In this document: piece after piece, positions 52,929 through 60,925 of the stretch
Position numbering within the stretch: position 1 is the stretch's first letter
Layout of the letters: each line of letters begins with the position of its first letter
Notes under the pieces: generated by a model
What the model saw: the letters and a program-made list of their open reading frames with translations, nothing else
Told to the model about the DNA's origin: nothing
Database searches by the model: none
NCBI RefSeq assembly: GCF_030160235.1
Contig: NZ_BSNY01000030.1
Location: forward strand, 124,001-188,000
Source of the DNA: Mesorhizobium huakuii
GTDB taxonomy: Bacteria; Pseudomonadota; Alphaproteobacteria; Rhizobiales; Rhizobiaceae
Reading direction: 5' to 3'
DNA: 64,000 nucleotides
Position numbers and translations under genes: made by a program

Positions 52929-54452
52929 ATGGCCCTGATCAGCCTCAAATCCCTCGGCGTCACCATGAGTGCGCCGCTCTTCTCCAATCTCGACCTCACA
53001 ATCGGCGGCGGTGACCGACTCGGCATCGTTGCCGCCAACGGCCGTGGCAAGTCGACCCTGCTCAAATGCCTGACCGGCGAGATGGAGCCGACATCAGGCG
53101 ACATCACCCGCACGCGCGGCTTGCGCGTCGGCCATGTCGAGCAGTCCGTTCCCCCTGCCCTTCTCGGCAGCACCTTCCATCAGGTGGTGGCCGACGCCTT
53201 GCCCGCTGAGCAGGCCGAAAGCGAGATGTGGCGCATCGACGTGGTGCTGGATTCGCTCGATGTGCCCGAGGCGATGCGCGAGCGGGAAATGCAGGCGCTG
53301 AGCGGCGGCTGGCAAAGGCTGGCGCTGATCGCCCGCGTCTGGGTGACCGATCCCGACGTGTTGCTGCTCGACGAACCGACCAACCATCTCGACCTTGCCC
53401 GCATAAGCCAGCTGGAAAGCTGGCTGAACGCACTGCCGCGCGAAGTGCCCGTCGTCATCGCCAGCCACGACCGTGCCTTCCTCGACGCCACCACCAACCG
53501 GACGCTGTTCCTGCGGCCGGAGCAGTCGCCGGTGTTTGCCTTGCCCTACTCCCGCGCCAGGCAAGCGCTCGACGAGGTCGACGCCTCGACGGCGCGCAAG
53601 TTCGAGCGCGACATGAAGGTCGCCCAGCAGCTGCGAAAGCAGGCCGCCAAGCTCAACAACATCGGCATCAATTCCGGCAGCGACCTTTTGGTGGTGAAAA
53701 CCAAGCAGCTCAGGGAACGGGCGGAGAAGCTCGAAGAGGCGGCGGTATCAGCACATCGCGAAAAATCGGCCGGAGCGATCCGGCTTGCCAATCGCGGCAC
53801 CCACGCCAAGGTGCTGATCACGCTCGACGATACGGCCGTGGAAACGCCCGACGGCACGCTTCTGTTCAGGACTGGCAAGCGCCATATCTGCCAGGGCGAC
53901 CGCATCGTGCTGCTCGGCCGCAATGGCGTCGGCAAGTCGCGCTTCGTCAGCCTGATCCGCAGCGCCATCGCCGAGCCCGACGCGGTCGCGAACGTGAAGG
54001 TGACGCCGTCGACGGTGCTCGGCTATAGCGACCAGGCGCTGTCGGGCATCAGCGGCGACGACACGCCGCTGGCGATGGTCTCGCGCCGCTACGATGTCGG
54101 CGAACAGCGCGCCCGCTCGCTGCTTGCCGGCGCCGGCGTGGTCATCGAGATGCAGGAGAAAAAGATCGGCGTGCTGTCCGGCGGCCAGAAGGCGCGGCTG
54201 ATGATGCTGGCGCTCAGGCTCGCCAACCCCAACTTCTATCTGCTCGACGAGCCGACAAACCATCTCGACATCGATGGCCAGGAAGCACTGGAGGAGGAAT
54301 TGCTCAAGCACCAGGCAAGCTGCGTGCTCGCCTCGCATGACCGCTCCTTCATCCGCGCCATCGGCAACCGCTTCTGGCTGATCGAGAAGCGGAAGCTGAC
54401 GGAGGTCGAGGACCCGGAAGGGTTCTTCCGCGAGGTGGCCGAAGGGGCCTAA
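52929..54452 (+). CDS. ABC-F family ATPase
   Basis: A 507-residue cytoplasmic protein with two ATP-binding cassettes and no membrane segments. First cassette: Walker A GIVAANGRGKSTLLKCLTGE, signature ALSGGWQRLALIARVWVTDP, Walker B VLLLDEPTNHLDLARISQLE. The linker (about 225-295) is helical and Lys/Arg-rich, as in ribosome-binding ABC-F proteins. Second cassette: LLGRNGVGKSRFVSLIRSAI (Arg in place of the usual Thr after GKS), GVLSGGQKARLMMLALRLAN and FYLLDEPTNHLDIDGQEALE. ABC-F proteins act on the ribosome to relieve stalls or antibiotics. The weak start signal and the leader upstream suggest regulated expression. Confidence 0.93.
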   Translation: MALISLKSLGVTMSAPLFSNLDLTIGGGDRLGIVAANGRGKSTLLKCLTGEMEPTSGDITRTRGLRVGHVEQSVPPALLGSTFHQVVADALPAEQAESEMWRIDVVLDSLDVPEAMREREMQALSGGWQRLALIARVWVTDPDVLLLDEPTNHLDLARISQLESWLNALPREVPVVIASHDRAFLDATTNRTLFLRPEQSPVFALPYSRARQALDEVDASTARKFERDMKVAQQLRKQAAKLNNIGINSGSDLLVVKTKQLRERAEKLEEAAVSAHREKSAGAIRLANRGTHAKVLITLDDTAVETPDGTLLFRTGKRHICQGDRIVLLGRNGVGKSRFVSLIRSAIAEPDAVANVKVTPSTVLGYSDQALSGISGDDTPLAMVSRRYDVGEQRARSLLAGAGVVIEMQEKKIGVLSGGQKARLMMLALRLANPNFYLLDEPTNHLDIDGQEALEEELLKHQASCVLASHDRSFIRAIGNRFWLIEKRKLTEVEDPEGFFREVAEGA

Positions 54453-54505
54453 ATGACGACACTACACACGCGCGGGCCGGCACTGCAAAATAGTCCCGGC
54501 CTGCA

Positions 54506-54536
54506 AGGAAGTATTAGCTTGCAATAATACTTTCCT
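54506..54536 (+). terminator. Hairpin after the ABC-F gene
   Basis: AGGAAGTATTA pairs with TAATACTTTCCT (one extra T) around GCTTGCAA, about 54 bp after the ABC-F stop. It probably ends the ABC-F transcript or protects its 3' end. Confidence 0.55.
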
Positions 54537-54591
54537 GTCGCCCGAAAAAGGCGCATCCTGCCCCCTCGCAAACCGAGGGAGGAAACCGGTC

Positions 54592-54978
54592 ATGCGCGGG
54601 GTGGACGTCGTCAAGAATCTTTATGATGCTTATGCAAAACGCGACATCGTGGGCGCGCTGGGCCACTGTTCCGATGATGTCGTCTTCCGCTGGGTCGCAG
54701 AACCGCATGCACCTTTCATCGCGGCGGGCAACGGCAAACAGCAATTCCTCGACCGCCTCATGTCGCTGGACAAGGATTTCGAATACCGGAGCTTCGTCCC
54801 GATCGAATACATCGATGGTGGCGACAAGGTTGCGGCGCAGGTCGAAATCCATCTGACGCACAGAACCACCGGCCAGGAGCTTGTCATGCATACCGCTGAC
54901 TTCTGGACGATACGCGACGGCAAGATCATCGCGATGGTGGAGTATTACGACACCGCGCTGGCCGCCTCGGTCCTCTGA
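54592..54978 (+). CDS. SnoaL/NTF2-like small protein
   Basis: A 128-residue protein with the cone-shaped NTF2-like fold pattern: MRGVDVVKNLYDAYAKRDIV, GALGHCSDDVVFRWVAEPHA, PFIAAGNGKQQFLDRLMSLD and VAAQVEIHLTHRTTGQELVM, then FWTIRDGKIIAMVEYYDTAL. It starts with GGGAGGAAACCGG upstream. Family members are polyketide cyclases, steroid isomerases or simple binding proteins; no catalytic set is clear here, and it is cytosolic. A stand-alone gene. Confidence 0.9.
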   Translation: MRGVDVVKNLYDAYAKRDIVGALGHCSDDVVFRWVAEPHAPFIAAGNGKQQFLDRLMSLDKDFEYRSFVPIEYIDGGDKVAAQVEIHLTHRTTGQELVMHTADFWTIRDGKIIAMVEYYDTALAASVL

Positions 54979-55070
54979 AATAATTTCGGGGCCCTGTCGG
55001 ATCACCTGAACCTGCCGCGTCCTTGGGATGCCGACACGATGATGCCGGCTTCATCCGAGGAGAAAGCATC

Positions 55071-55244
55071 ATGTCCATTCTGTCATCCCTGGGTCGCGTT
55101 GCCACCCGTTACGTACAGAACCGCGCCCGGCACCGCAGCGAGCGCGAACTGCTGTCCCTGCCGATCGAACTGCGCAAGGATATCGGCTGGCCGGAAATCG
55201 TCATCAACGCGCAAAACGCCCCGCGGATCCGCAGGGCGCCCTGA
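55071..55244 (+). CDS. DUF1127-like small basic protein
   Basis: A 57-residue Arg-rich protein starting at ATG 55071 with CGAGGAGAAAGC upstream: MSILSSLGRVATRYVQNRAR, HRSERELLSLPIELRKDIGW, PEIVINAQNAPRIRRAP. The RELLSLPxELRKDIGW block matches the DUF1127/YjiS-type motif (RxLxxLxDxxLxDIG). Small DUF1127 proteins in rhizobia and Agrobacterium affect RNA turnover, phosphate or stress responses. The function of this one is not known. Confidence 0.82.
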   Translation: MSILSSLGRVATRYVQNRARHRSERELLSLPIELRKDIGWPEIVINAQNAPRIRRAP

Positions 55245-55293
55245 CCATGCGGTCGGAAAATATCGATGCGGGTCACCACGGGGCGACCGTTGC

Positions 55294-55908
55294 TCAATCA
55301 TGTGTGTCGCCGGAAAGCGGCGTCGCCTGCATCGACGCGCGCTTTTCGAAAGCCTCGAACCACCGCGTCAGCCGCGCCCGCGCGCGAAACGGCGGAAGAT
55401 GGCGGAACGCCATCCAGGACAGCGTGGTGGCGAGCGCTATATGGCCGACATGCAGCGGCGCTTCGTCGTCCAGGGCGCCTTCGATCCAGTCGTAGCTCGC
55501 CTCGATCTTGTCCCGGTATCCCTGCGCAAGAGCGCCATAGCGCAGCGGTTCGGGTCTCCTTTCCGTCTCCCAGCGCAAGGCGATGCCCGTCTGCGCCAGG
55601 CCTTGGGCGACCGATTGCAGCCGCAACGCCTGCCAACGTGTCTCGCCGTCCCGCGGCAGCAGCTTGCGGCCCTCATGCAGCGTGTCGAGATAGGCGCAGA
55701 TGACATCGGAATCGAAGATCGCCGATGCGCCTGGCCGCAGCAATACCGGCACCTTGCCGAGTGGGTTTTCGGCGTAGACACGATCGTTGCGCAAGGTCGG
55801 ACTGGTTTCGTGATGGATGACCTCGAGCCGATCGGCAATGCCGGCCTCATGCGCGAAGACCAGCGCCTTGCGCGCGAAAGGTGAGTGGGTCTGATAATAG
55901 AGGATCAT
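55294..55908 (-). CDS. Glutathione S-transferase family protein
   Basis: A 204-residue GST. The thioredoxin-like N-terminus is MILYYQTHSPFARKALVFAH, then NPLGKVPVLLRPGASAIFDS (cis-Pro and GSH-binding SDV) and DVICAYLDTLHEGRKLLPRD. The helical C-terminal domain has ALRLQSVAQGLAQTGIALRW, ASYDWIEGALDDEAPLHVGH and FRHLPPFRARARLTRWFEAF. It conjugates or reduces electrophiles with glutathione in the cytosol. Single gene on the minus strand, with 244 bp of empty DNA before the VOC gene. Confidence 0.92.
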   Translation of the reverse strand: MILYYQTHSPFARKALVFAHEAGIADRLEVIHHETSPTLRNDRVYAENPLGKVPVLLRPGASAIFDSDVICAYLDTLHEGRKLLPRDGETRWQALRLQSVAQGLAQTGIALRWETERRPEPLRYGALAQGYRDKIEASYDWIEGALDDEAPLHVGHIALATTLSWMAFRHLPPFRARARLTRWFEAFEKRASMQATPLSGDTHD

Positions 55909-56152
55909 GGTCGTCTCAGGGGTTCAGGAAGCGGCGCGTGATCCACCCTTTCTAGCTTGCGGGCTGCGAGAATTGCGCTCTGATTGAGGGCCGCGGGCGC
56001 AAGTTCGTTTCACGCCTTCCGTTCAAGCCGCCGCTTGTACGGCCCGTCGGAGACTGGCTCGCCAAAAAAATTCGCGCGGCCATGTAGGATTGCCGTCTCC
56101 TCGTGCGTCCTTTGGTTCGCAAGGCCAAGCCGAACGCAAAGAGGAGCAAGAC

Positions 56153-56575
56153 ATGACTGACCAGACCCCCGTTCAGCCCAGGGCAGAAGTGCTCGGCGGA
56201 TTGACCCCCTATCTGCAGGTGGACGGCGCCTTCAAGGCCGCCGATTTCTACAAGAAGGCCTTTGGCGCCAAGCAGGTCTTCGCCTACCCGGCCGACGAGC
56301 AGGGCCGCACCATGCACATCCATCTCCACGTCAACGGCTCGACGCTGATGCTGGGCGATGCCTATCCCGAGCACGGCCATCCGCACAAGGCGGCGCAAGG
56401 CTACACGCTGCAGCTCCATCTCGACGATGGCGACATCGACGACTGGTGGCAGCGCGCCGTCGATGCCGGCTGCGAAGTGGTCACGCCGCTGCAGGTGATG
56501 TTCTGGGGCGACCGCTGGGGCCAGCTGAACGATCCGTTCGGCGTCGCCTGGGCGATGAACGCGCCCGTGAAGTAG
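56153..56575 (+). CDS. VOC-family (PhnB-like) protein
   Basis: A 140-residue single-domain protein of the glyoxalase/VOC type. It starts MTDQTPVQPRAEVLGGLTPY and has LQVDGAFKAADFYKKAFGAK, GRTMHIHLHVNGSTLMLGDA, YTLQLHLDDGDIDDWWQRAV and VMFWGDRWGQLNDPFGVAWA. The pattern (FYKKAFGA, ML GDA, D..WWQRA, WGDRWGxLxDPFG) is that of PhnB-like proteins. The metal ligands are not all certain, so activity is unknown. AGAGGAGCAAGAC gives the start. It is followed after 93 bp by a DUF1428 gene. Confidence 0.92.
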   Translation: MTDQTPVQPRAEVLGGLTPYLQVDGAFKAADFYKKAFGAKQVFAYPADEQGRTMHIHLHVNGSTLMLGDAYPEHGHPHKAAQGYTLQLHLDDGDIDDWWQRAVDAGCEVVTPLQVMFWGDRWGQLNDPFGVAWAMNAPVK

Positions 56576-56668
56576 CGAGCAGGCGTCGCCCGTCAGGGCT
56601 GACGCGCTCACCGCGCCGGGTCGTATCCCCGCCGACCCGGCGCCCGGTTTTCAGCAAAGGAGTTCACC

Positions 56669-57022
56669 ATGTCCTATGTCGATGGTTTCGTGCTTGCCGT
56701 GCCAAAGGCCAAACTCGACGACTACAAGAAACTGGCCAACCTCGCAGGCCCCATATGGATGGAGCACGGTGCACTGGCCTATGTCGAATGCATCGGCGAC
56801 GACATTCCCTACGGGGAACTGACCTCGTTTCCACGTGCCGTTCAGGCAACTGACGACGAGATCGTCGTCTTCGCCTGGGCGGTTTACGAATCCAGGCAAA
56901 GCCGCGACACGGTGATGGCCAAGGTGATGGCCGACCCGCGTTTGACACCCGATATGGGCGCCATGCCGTTCGACATGAAGCGGATGATCTTCGGCGGCTT
57001 CCAGCCCTTCATCGAGCTCTGA
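56669..57022 (+). CDS. DUF1428 protein
   Basis: A 117-residue protein with the DUF1428 pattern: MSYVDGFVLAVPKAKLDDYK, KLANLAGPIWMEHGALAYVE, CIGDDIPYGELTSFPRAVQA, DDEIVVFAWAVYESRQSRDT and DPRLTPDMGAMPFDMKRMIF. Dimeric ferredoxin-like fold expected; no enzymatic role established. AAAGGAGTTCACC precedes the ATG. It follows the VOC gene in the same direction and may be co-transcribed with it. Confidence 0.94.
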   Translation: MSYVDGFVLAVPKAKLDDYKKLANLAGPIWMEHGALAYVECIGDDIPYGELTSFPRAVQATDDEIVVFAWAVYESRQSRDTVMAKVMADPRLTPDMGAMPFDMKRMIFGGFQPFIEL

Positions 57023-57043
57023 ATTGCTCTGCCCCAAGGTAGG

Positions 57044-57145
57044 TTGAGATTGAGGTCAGGCCGTTTCCGAGAACCGGAACGGAACGTACTTCAAGTACGT
57101 GAGTACCGGAAGCGGAGAGAACCGCCGCTCTCGGCTCGGCCTCAC
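57044..57145. repeat. Intergenic palindromic element with ACGTACTTcAAGTACGT core
   Basis: Between the convergent DUF1428 and TPR-sulfotransferase genes. The core ACGTACTT-C-AAGTACGT at 57084-57100 is a perfect palindrome; outer CCGGAAC / GTACCGG-type and GAGGTCAGGCC / GGCCTCACCGC blocks extend the symmetry. It looks like a dispersed rhizobial repeat; it may also end both transcripts. Confidence 0.65.
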
Positions 57146-57152
57146 CGCAATA

Positions 57153-58931
57153 TCAGTCCAGCTTGTCGAGGAGCGGCTTCAGCCGGTCGCCATAGCGTTT
57201 CCACAGGTCGACCGAGCCTTGATACATAGGCTGGCGCACCTGCGCGGCGGACGCCGTGCGCACCGGCCGGTCGGTCTCGTGGAACGACAGCACGGCATCG
57301 TCCCATGGCAGGCCGAGATAGTCGATGAGCGCCCGGCTCTGGCCTTCCTGGTCGGCGACGAAATCCTCGTAGCGCACATCATGCACGACGCCGGGCAGCA
57401 CCTTGTGCCAATGCGCCATGATGTCGGTGTAGAGATTGTGGAAGTCGGCGAGCTCGCCGAGGTCATAGCCATAGCGGTGGCTGTCGCCGCGGAAATGCAC
57501 CTTGTAGATCGACAGGCAGGTTGCCGCCGCATCGCGGGCGCAATGGATGATCCTGGCCTTCGGCATCATCATATGGATGAAGCCGACAAGCAGGAAATTG
57601 CCCGGCATCTTGTCGGTGACGTGGCTGACATGCGGATAGCGGGCATGCAGCATGTCGAGATAGGCCCGGCCCGCCTCGGCGAAATCCGCATCGTCCGTAT
57701 CCGATACGCCCCACGGAAAGCCACCTGGCATGGTCGCCGGGAACTGCTTGCCGACCGCGTTCTTCAGGATGCTGAGCTCGCCCGCGCCATAGACCTGCGG
57801 ATGGCTGGCGATGATCTGCTCGACCAGCGTCGTGCCCGAACGCGGCATGCCGACGACGAAGATCGGCGCGTCATCGGTGATCGGGCTCGGTCTGTGCCTT
57901 TCGAAGAAGCCGGCATCGAACACCGTCTTCATCGCCGCGAATTCCTCGCGCGTCCTGACGGGATCATAGTTGATCCCCTTGCGGCGAATGGCATTGCCTT
58001 CGGCGAAATAGTCGAAGGCCTTCTCATAATCCTTCAAGTCGTCATTGGCCTTGCCGAGGCCGAACGACAGCTGCATGCGCGCCAGGCTGTCCTGCGGCAC
58101 CTTGGCGTGCTGCGCTTCCATGCCGGCCAATTCGGCATCGCGCTCCTTCTGGCGCTTGACCTGCGACAACATCAGCCAGGCCTTGGCCATGCCCGGGTTG
58201 ACCGCCAGCGCCTGCCGGAACAGGTCGGCCGCCTCGTCGAGCTTGCCCTTTTCCATCAGCCCGACGCCGAGCCCGTGCAGAAGGTCGGCATCCCTGGGGC
58301 GGATGGTCAGCGACTCGCGAAACACAGCCAGCGCCTCGTCCAGGCGAGCGGCTTCCTGCAGGGTTTCGGCAAGCCCGATGCGGGCGCGCACATGGAAGGG
58401 ATTGCGCGCGACCGTGCCGCGGTAAATCTCTTCGGCCTCCTCGAACCGGCCGATCTGCTTCAGCGACGAGCCGAGATTGTCGCGCGCGGCGAGCTGCTCC
58501 GGCCGCAGATCCACCGCGCCGCGGAAGAAGTCGATTGCCGCGGTGACACGGCCGAGATCGCGCATCACCGTACCGAAATTGTTGAGGAAATCGGCGTTCG
58601 TCGGCTGCAGGCTCACCGACCGCTCGATGAGATCCAACCCTTCTTCGCTGCGCCCGGTCTGGTGCAGCAGCAGCCCCAGGAAATGCGCCGCCGCCGCGTG
58701 TTTGGGCTGGCGCGCCAACAACTGCCGATAGATCGATTCTGCCTCTTGCCGGCGCCCGGCCTGGTGCAGTTGCAGGGCCTGCTGGACATACTGGTCGAGA
58801 CCCAGCGGCGGCTGTCCGCCCGCGCCAGACCTTGTCCCCGCACTCGCCGCTCGTCTTTGATCTCTGTTAATGGGAAACCTGCCGTGTTTGTCCGCCTGCT
58901 GCGATCTAGGCCATTGGCGCGGCAGGTTCAA
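57153..58931 (-). CDS. TPR-repeat sulfotransferase
   Basis: A protein of about 592 residues. Residues about 45-330 hold tetratricopeptide repeats (ALQLHQAGRRQEAESIYRQL, FLGLLLHQTGRSEEGLDLIE, FRGAVDLRPEQLAARDNLGS). The sulfotransferase domain starts near 350 with the phosphosulfate-binding loop FVVGMPRSGTTLVEQIIASH, then the 3'-phosphate motif region ARIIHCARDAAATCLSIYKV and a C-terminal DAVLSFHETDRPVRTASAAQ. It transfers sulfate from PAPS to an unknown acceptor. No in-frame ATG is found early; TTG at 58931 is used, with no strong ribosome site, so the N-terminus is uncertain. Confidence 0.9.
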   Translation of the reverse strand: MNLPRQWPRSQQADKHGRFPINRDQRRAASAGTRSGAGGQPPLGLDQYVQQALQLHQAGRRQEAESIYRQLLARQPKHAAAAHFLGLLLHQTGRSEEGLDLIERSVSLQPTNADFLNNFGTVMRDLGRVTAAIDFFRGAVDLRPEQLAARDNLGSSLKQIGRFEEAEEIYRGTVARNPFHVRARIGLAETLQEAARLDEALAVFRESLTIRPRDADLLHGLGVGLMEKGKLDEAADLFRQALAVNPGMAKAWLMLSQVKRQKERDAELAGMEAQHAKVPQDSLARMQLSFGLGKANDDLKDYEKAFDYFAEGNAIRRKGINYDPVRTREEFAAMKTVFDAGFFERHRPSPITDDAPIFVVGMPRSGTTLVEQIIASHPQVYGAGELSILKNAVGKQFPATMPGGFPWGVSDTDDADFAEAGRAYLDMLHARYPHVSHVTDKMPGNFLLVGFIHMMMPKARIIHCARDAAATCLSIYKVHFRGDSHRYGYDLGELADFHNLYTDIMAHWHKVLPGVVHDVRYEDFVADQEGQSRALIDYLGLPWDDAVLSFHETDRPVRTASAAQVRQPMYQGSVDLWKRYGDRLKPLLDKLD

Positions 58932-58973
58932 GTCTTCGCAGGGTTCCGAGGTCTTTCGGGATGCCTTGAGCGA

Positions 58974-59198
58974 TCAGATCAGGCGGTTGGTCTCGGCAAC
59001 CTGCCTCGCCCGCCTCACCGTGCCATCGGTATCGGAGATCGTCCGCCTTGCCGCCTCATCGCTTCTGATGGTCAGCCGTGCCGACTTGACGATGATGGGC
59101 TGGCCGGTGGGACCAACGGCAATGGCGTGGATGGCGATTGGCTTGATGACCGGATTGACCGCGACGGTCTTACCCCTTGAGCCTCTTGTGGAAACCAT
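58974..59198 (-). CDS. Small unknown protein upstream of the TPR-sulfotransferase
   Basis: A 74-residue frame from ATG 59198, preceded by GAGGAC. It encodes MVSTRGSRGKTVAVNPVIKP, IAIHAIAVGPTGQPIIVKSA and RLTIRSDEAARRTISDTDGT. It is basic and has no hydrophobic segment. The same direction and a 42-bp gap to the TTG of the sulfotransferase gene suggest the two are co-transcribed. No family is recognised, and the frame could be fortuitous. Confidence 0.42.
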   Translation of the reverse strand: MVSTRGSRGKTVAVNPVIKPIAIHAIAVGPTGQPIIVKSARLTIRSDEAARRTISDTDGTVRRARQVAETNRLI

Positions 59199-59524
59199 GG
59201 TTCGTCCTCATTCTAGAGTAAATAAAAATATGTGCGCAGAGGAAATACCTCGGCGCGCTCTCAAGATTTTTTTGAAATATGCGCAACCCATAGCAGAAAT
59301 ATCTGAACGCATATAGCGATCTATTTTTCGATCAGAGCGGGATTGATTTCTGAATCACCTTGAACAGGGACCCCAATCGATCTATATAGAGAAGATCGTT
59401 TTGGCCAGAATTGGCATCTCGCGGCGTCAGAGGTTCTCGACCCGCCAATCTCATCCCAAATCGTCGATACTGGACGCACGGCACGTTCGCCCTGCGACGA
59501 TTTTTCAATCCGCGAAAGACAGAT
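59199..59524. promoter_or_regulatory. AT-rich promoter and long 5' leader of the cold shock gene
   Basis: 326 bp with AT-rich blocks (AGTAAATAAAAATATG at 59217-59232, ATTTTTTTGAAATATG at 59266-59281). GAGGAAATACCTC is a 13-base palindrome. Long 5' leaders with temperature-dependent folding are typical of csp genes; this one could hold such a leader, and the divergent small gene at 58974-59198 uses the other end. Confidence 0.45.
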
Positions 59525-59731
59525 ATGACCACCGGAATCGTGAAATTCTACAATGGCCAGAAGGGTTTTGGCTTCATTCAGCCAGCCGAAGGCGGCAAGG
59601 ACGTCTTCGTCCATGTCAGCGCGCTGGAGCGTGCCGGCTTTCCCGGCCTCGCCGAGGGCCAGAAGCTGCAGTTCGACCTGGAGCCTGACGGCAAGGGCCG
59701 CGAGTCCGCCGCCAATCTGCAACTGATCTGA
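59525..59731 (+). CDS. Cold shock protein (CspA family)
   Basis: A 68-residue single CSD: MTTGIVKFYNGQKGFGFIQP, AEGGKDVFVHVSALERAGFP, GLAEGQKLQFDLEPDGKGRE, SAANLQLI. RNP1 (KGFGFI) and RNP2 (VFVHV) are intact, so it should bind single-stranded RNA and DNA. The start at 59525 is chosen because the CSD begins there; the upstream frame is leader. A rho-independent terminator follows at 59815. A second csp lies at 63609. Confidence 0.96.
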   Translation: MTTGIVKFYNGQKGFGFIQPAEGGKDVFVHVSALERAGFPGLAEGQKLQFDLEPDGKGRESAANLQLI

Positions 59732-59814
59732 TCCGGCCGAATTCGATGAACGCTGACCACGGATGTACTGGCAGCTCTCGAAAGCGGCTTATTTCCAGCG
59801 ATTGCCGGAAATAG

Positions 59815-59841
59815 AAAAGCGGGGCTCGTCCCCGCTTTTTT
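59815..59841 (+). terminator. Rho-independent terminator of the cold shock gene
   Basis: AAAAGCGGGG-CTCGT-CCCCGCTTTTTT: a GC-rich stem with a U-run, the clearest intrinsic terminator in the window. A second stem TATTTCC/GGAAATA lies just before it (59788-59812). Confidence 0.9.
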
Positions 59842-59899
59842 GCGTTCAGGCCGCTGTTTTACGTGACGCCCAAGGCGTGAACCAACCAAGGCCAGGACA

Positions 59900-60169
59900 A
59901 TGCCGGACCGCACCACCCATTCCATCGCCCATTTCACGGCATCCTTCATGCTGGGAGGCCTGGAAGGACCGTTGCCGGCCGGCGACTACGACATCGATCA
60001 TGATGAAGAGCTGATCGAGGGCATGTCACGCATCGCCTGGCGCCGCGTCGCCACCTTCATCCACCTGCCCGCAAGGGCGGTGAAGAATCCCACAACCAGC
60101 CAGCTTGTCGCCATCGACCACCTCGAACTCGAATCCGCGCTGAAGCGCGACCGGGAGAATGCAGCATGA
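59900..60169 (+). CDS. Small protein of unknown function
   Basis: An 89-residue protein: MPDRTTHSIAHFTASFMLGG, LEGPLPAGDYDIDHDEELIE, GMSRIAWRRVATFIHLPARA, VKNPTTSQLVAIDHLELESA. The GLEGPLPAGDYDIDHDEELI block looks like a conserved motif of small rhizobial proteins, but no name is recalled. Its stop overlaps the ATG of the next gene (ATGA), so the two are co-translated. It starts a run of four small genes downstream of cspA. Confidence 0.75.
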   Translation: MPDRTTHSIAHFTASFMLGGLEGPLPAGDYDIDHDEELIEGMSRIAWRRVATFIHLPARAVKNPTTSQLVAIDHLELESALKRDRENAA

Positions 60170-60432
60170 TCCGTTTCCAGCAGAATGCGCGTCCGCGCAC
60201 CGATACGCCCTCGCATCTTTTCGCCATCGGCCAGACGGTGCGCATGAAGAGCCGCACCGGCCTCGTCCAGAAGACGGCGGAACTGTTCCAGATCAAGAGC
60301 AGGCTGCCGGTCAAGGACGGCTCGCCGCAATACCGTATCCGCAGCGAGCAGGAGACCCACGAGCGGGTCACCACGGAAGACAATCTGGAACCGGCCGACA
60401 ATCCGGCTGTCGCCAACAACCCGTCGATCTGA
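60166..60432 (+). CDS. Small protein of unknown function, coupled to preceding gene
   Basis: An 88-residue protein: MIRFQQNARPRTDTPSHLFA, IGQTVRMKSRTGLVQKTAEL, FQIKSRLPVKDGSPQYRIRS, EQETHERVTTEDNLEPADNP. It reads as a small beta-barrel-like domain (FxIGQxVRMKSxxG, then LPxxxGxPQYRIRS), similar in outline to SH3-like domains that bind nucleic acid or peptide. No family is named. ATGA overlap with the gene at 59900. Confidence 0.75.
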   Translation: MIRFQQNARPRTDTPSHLFAIGQTVRMKSRTGLVQKTAELFQIKSRLPVKDGSPQYRIRSEQETHERVTTEDNLEPADNPAVANNPSI

Positions 60433-60472
60433 GCCCCCCGAACGGCCAACCAACACGAACAAGGAGCAGTCC

Positions 60473-60610
60473 ATGTCCAAAGGTCAACAGCGAAGCAATC
60501 GCGAAGCGCGCAAGCCGAAGAAAGACAAGGTGGTGGCCAAGCCCGCCTCCCCGTTCGGTTCGTCGGTCAAGCAGGCCGAGAGCGGCCTGAAGCCGAAGCC
60601 CAAGGGCTGA
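60473..60610 (+). CDS. 45-residue basic protein of unknown function
   Basis: A small gene from ATG 60473 to TGA 60610, with AAGGAGCAGTCC upstream: MSKGQQRSNREARKPKKDKV, VAKPASPFGSSVKQAESGLK, PKPKG. It is Lys-rich with a SKGQQRSNREARKPKK start that I recall as a recurrent pattern of small proteins in rhizobia. It is unstructured by composition. The strong ribosome site supports it as a real gene. Confidence 0.72.
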   Translation: MSKGQQRSNREARKPKKDKVVAKPASPFGSSVKQAESGLKPKPKG

Positions 60611-60706
60611 CAGCCTTGGGGCGCGCCTCGCATGCGCCCCATCCCCTGCCTTGGGCAGGCGATGAACTGACAACAGGCCCATCCAAGTCCTGCCACGGAG
60701 GCTCGC

Positions 60707-60925
60707 TTGAACTTCGTCATCGAGTTCTACCGGTCGCGTGACGCCGAGGAGGCAACGCTCGACAAGGTGTCGCTGGAAGCGCCGACCTTGCGCGCCGCCT
60801 TGCAGGCCGCGGCCGCACTCTTCCACACGCTCGCAATGCCGCAAATCCCCGACCGCCTGCGCATTTCCGATGAGCACGGCAGCGAGCTCTATGCCGGGCC
60901 GGCCGATGGAGCCTATCCATCCTAG
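60707..60925 (+). CDS. Small acidic protein of unknown function, TTG start
   Basis: A 72-residue protein from TTG at 60707, with ACGGAGGCTCGC upstream as ribosome site. The sequence MNFVIEFYRSRDAEEATLDK, VSLEAPTLRAALQAAAALFH, TLAMPQIPDRLRISDEHGSE, LYAGPADGAYPS suggests a small alpha/beta fold; the LRISDExGxELYxGP end is neat and conserved-looking. No family name is recalled. It completes the run of small genes. Confidence 0.72.
   Translation: MNFVIEFYRSRDAEEATLDKVSLEAPTLRAALQAAAALFHTLAMPQIPDRLRISDEHGSELYAGPADGAYPS

Noticed and set aside
57099-59180. A 693-codon open frame on the plus strand opposite the TPR-sulfotransferase
   Set aside because: The minus strand has clear TPR repeats and a PAPS-binding loop; the plus frame is His/Arg/Leu-rich, typical of an antisense shadow.
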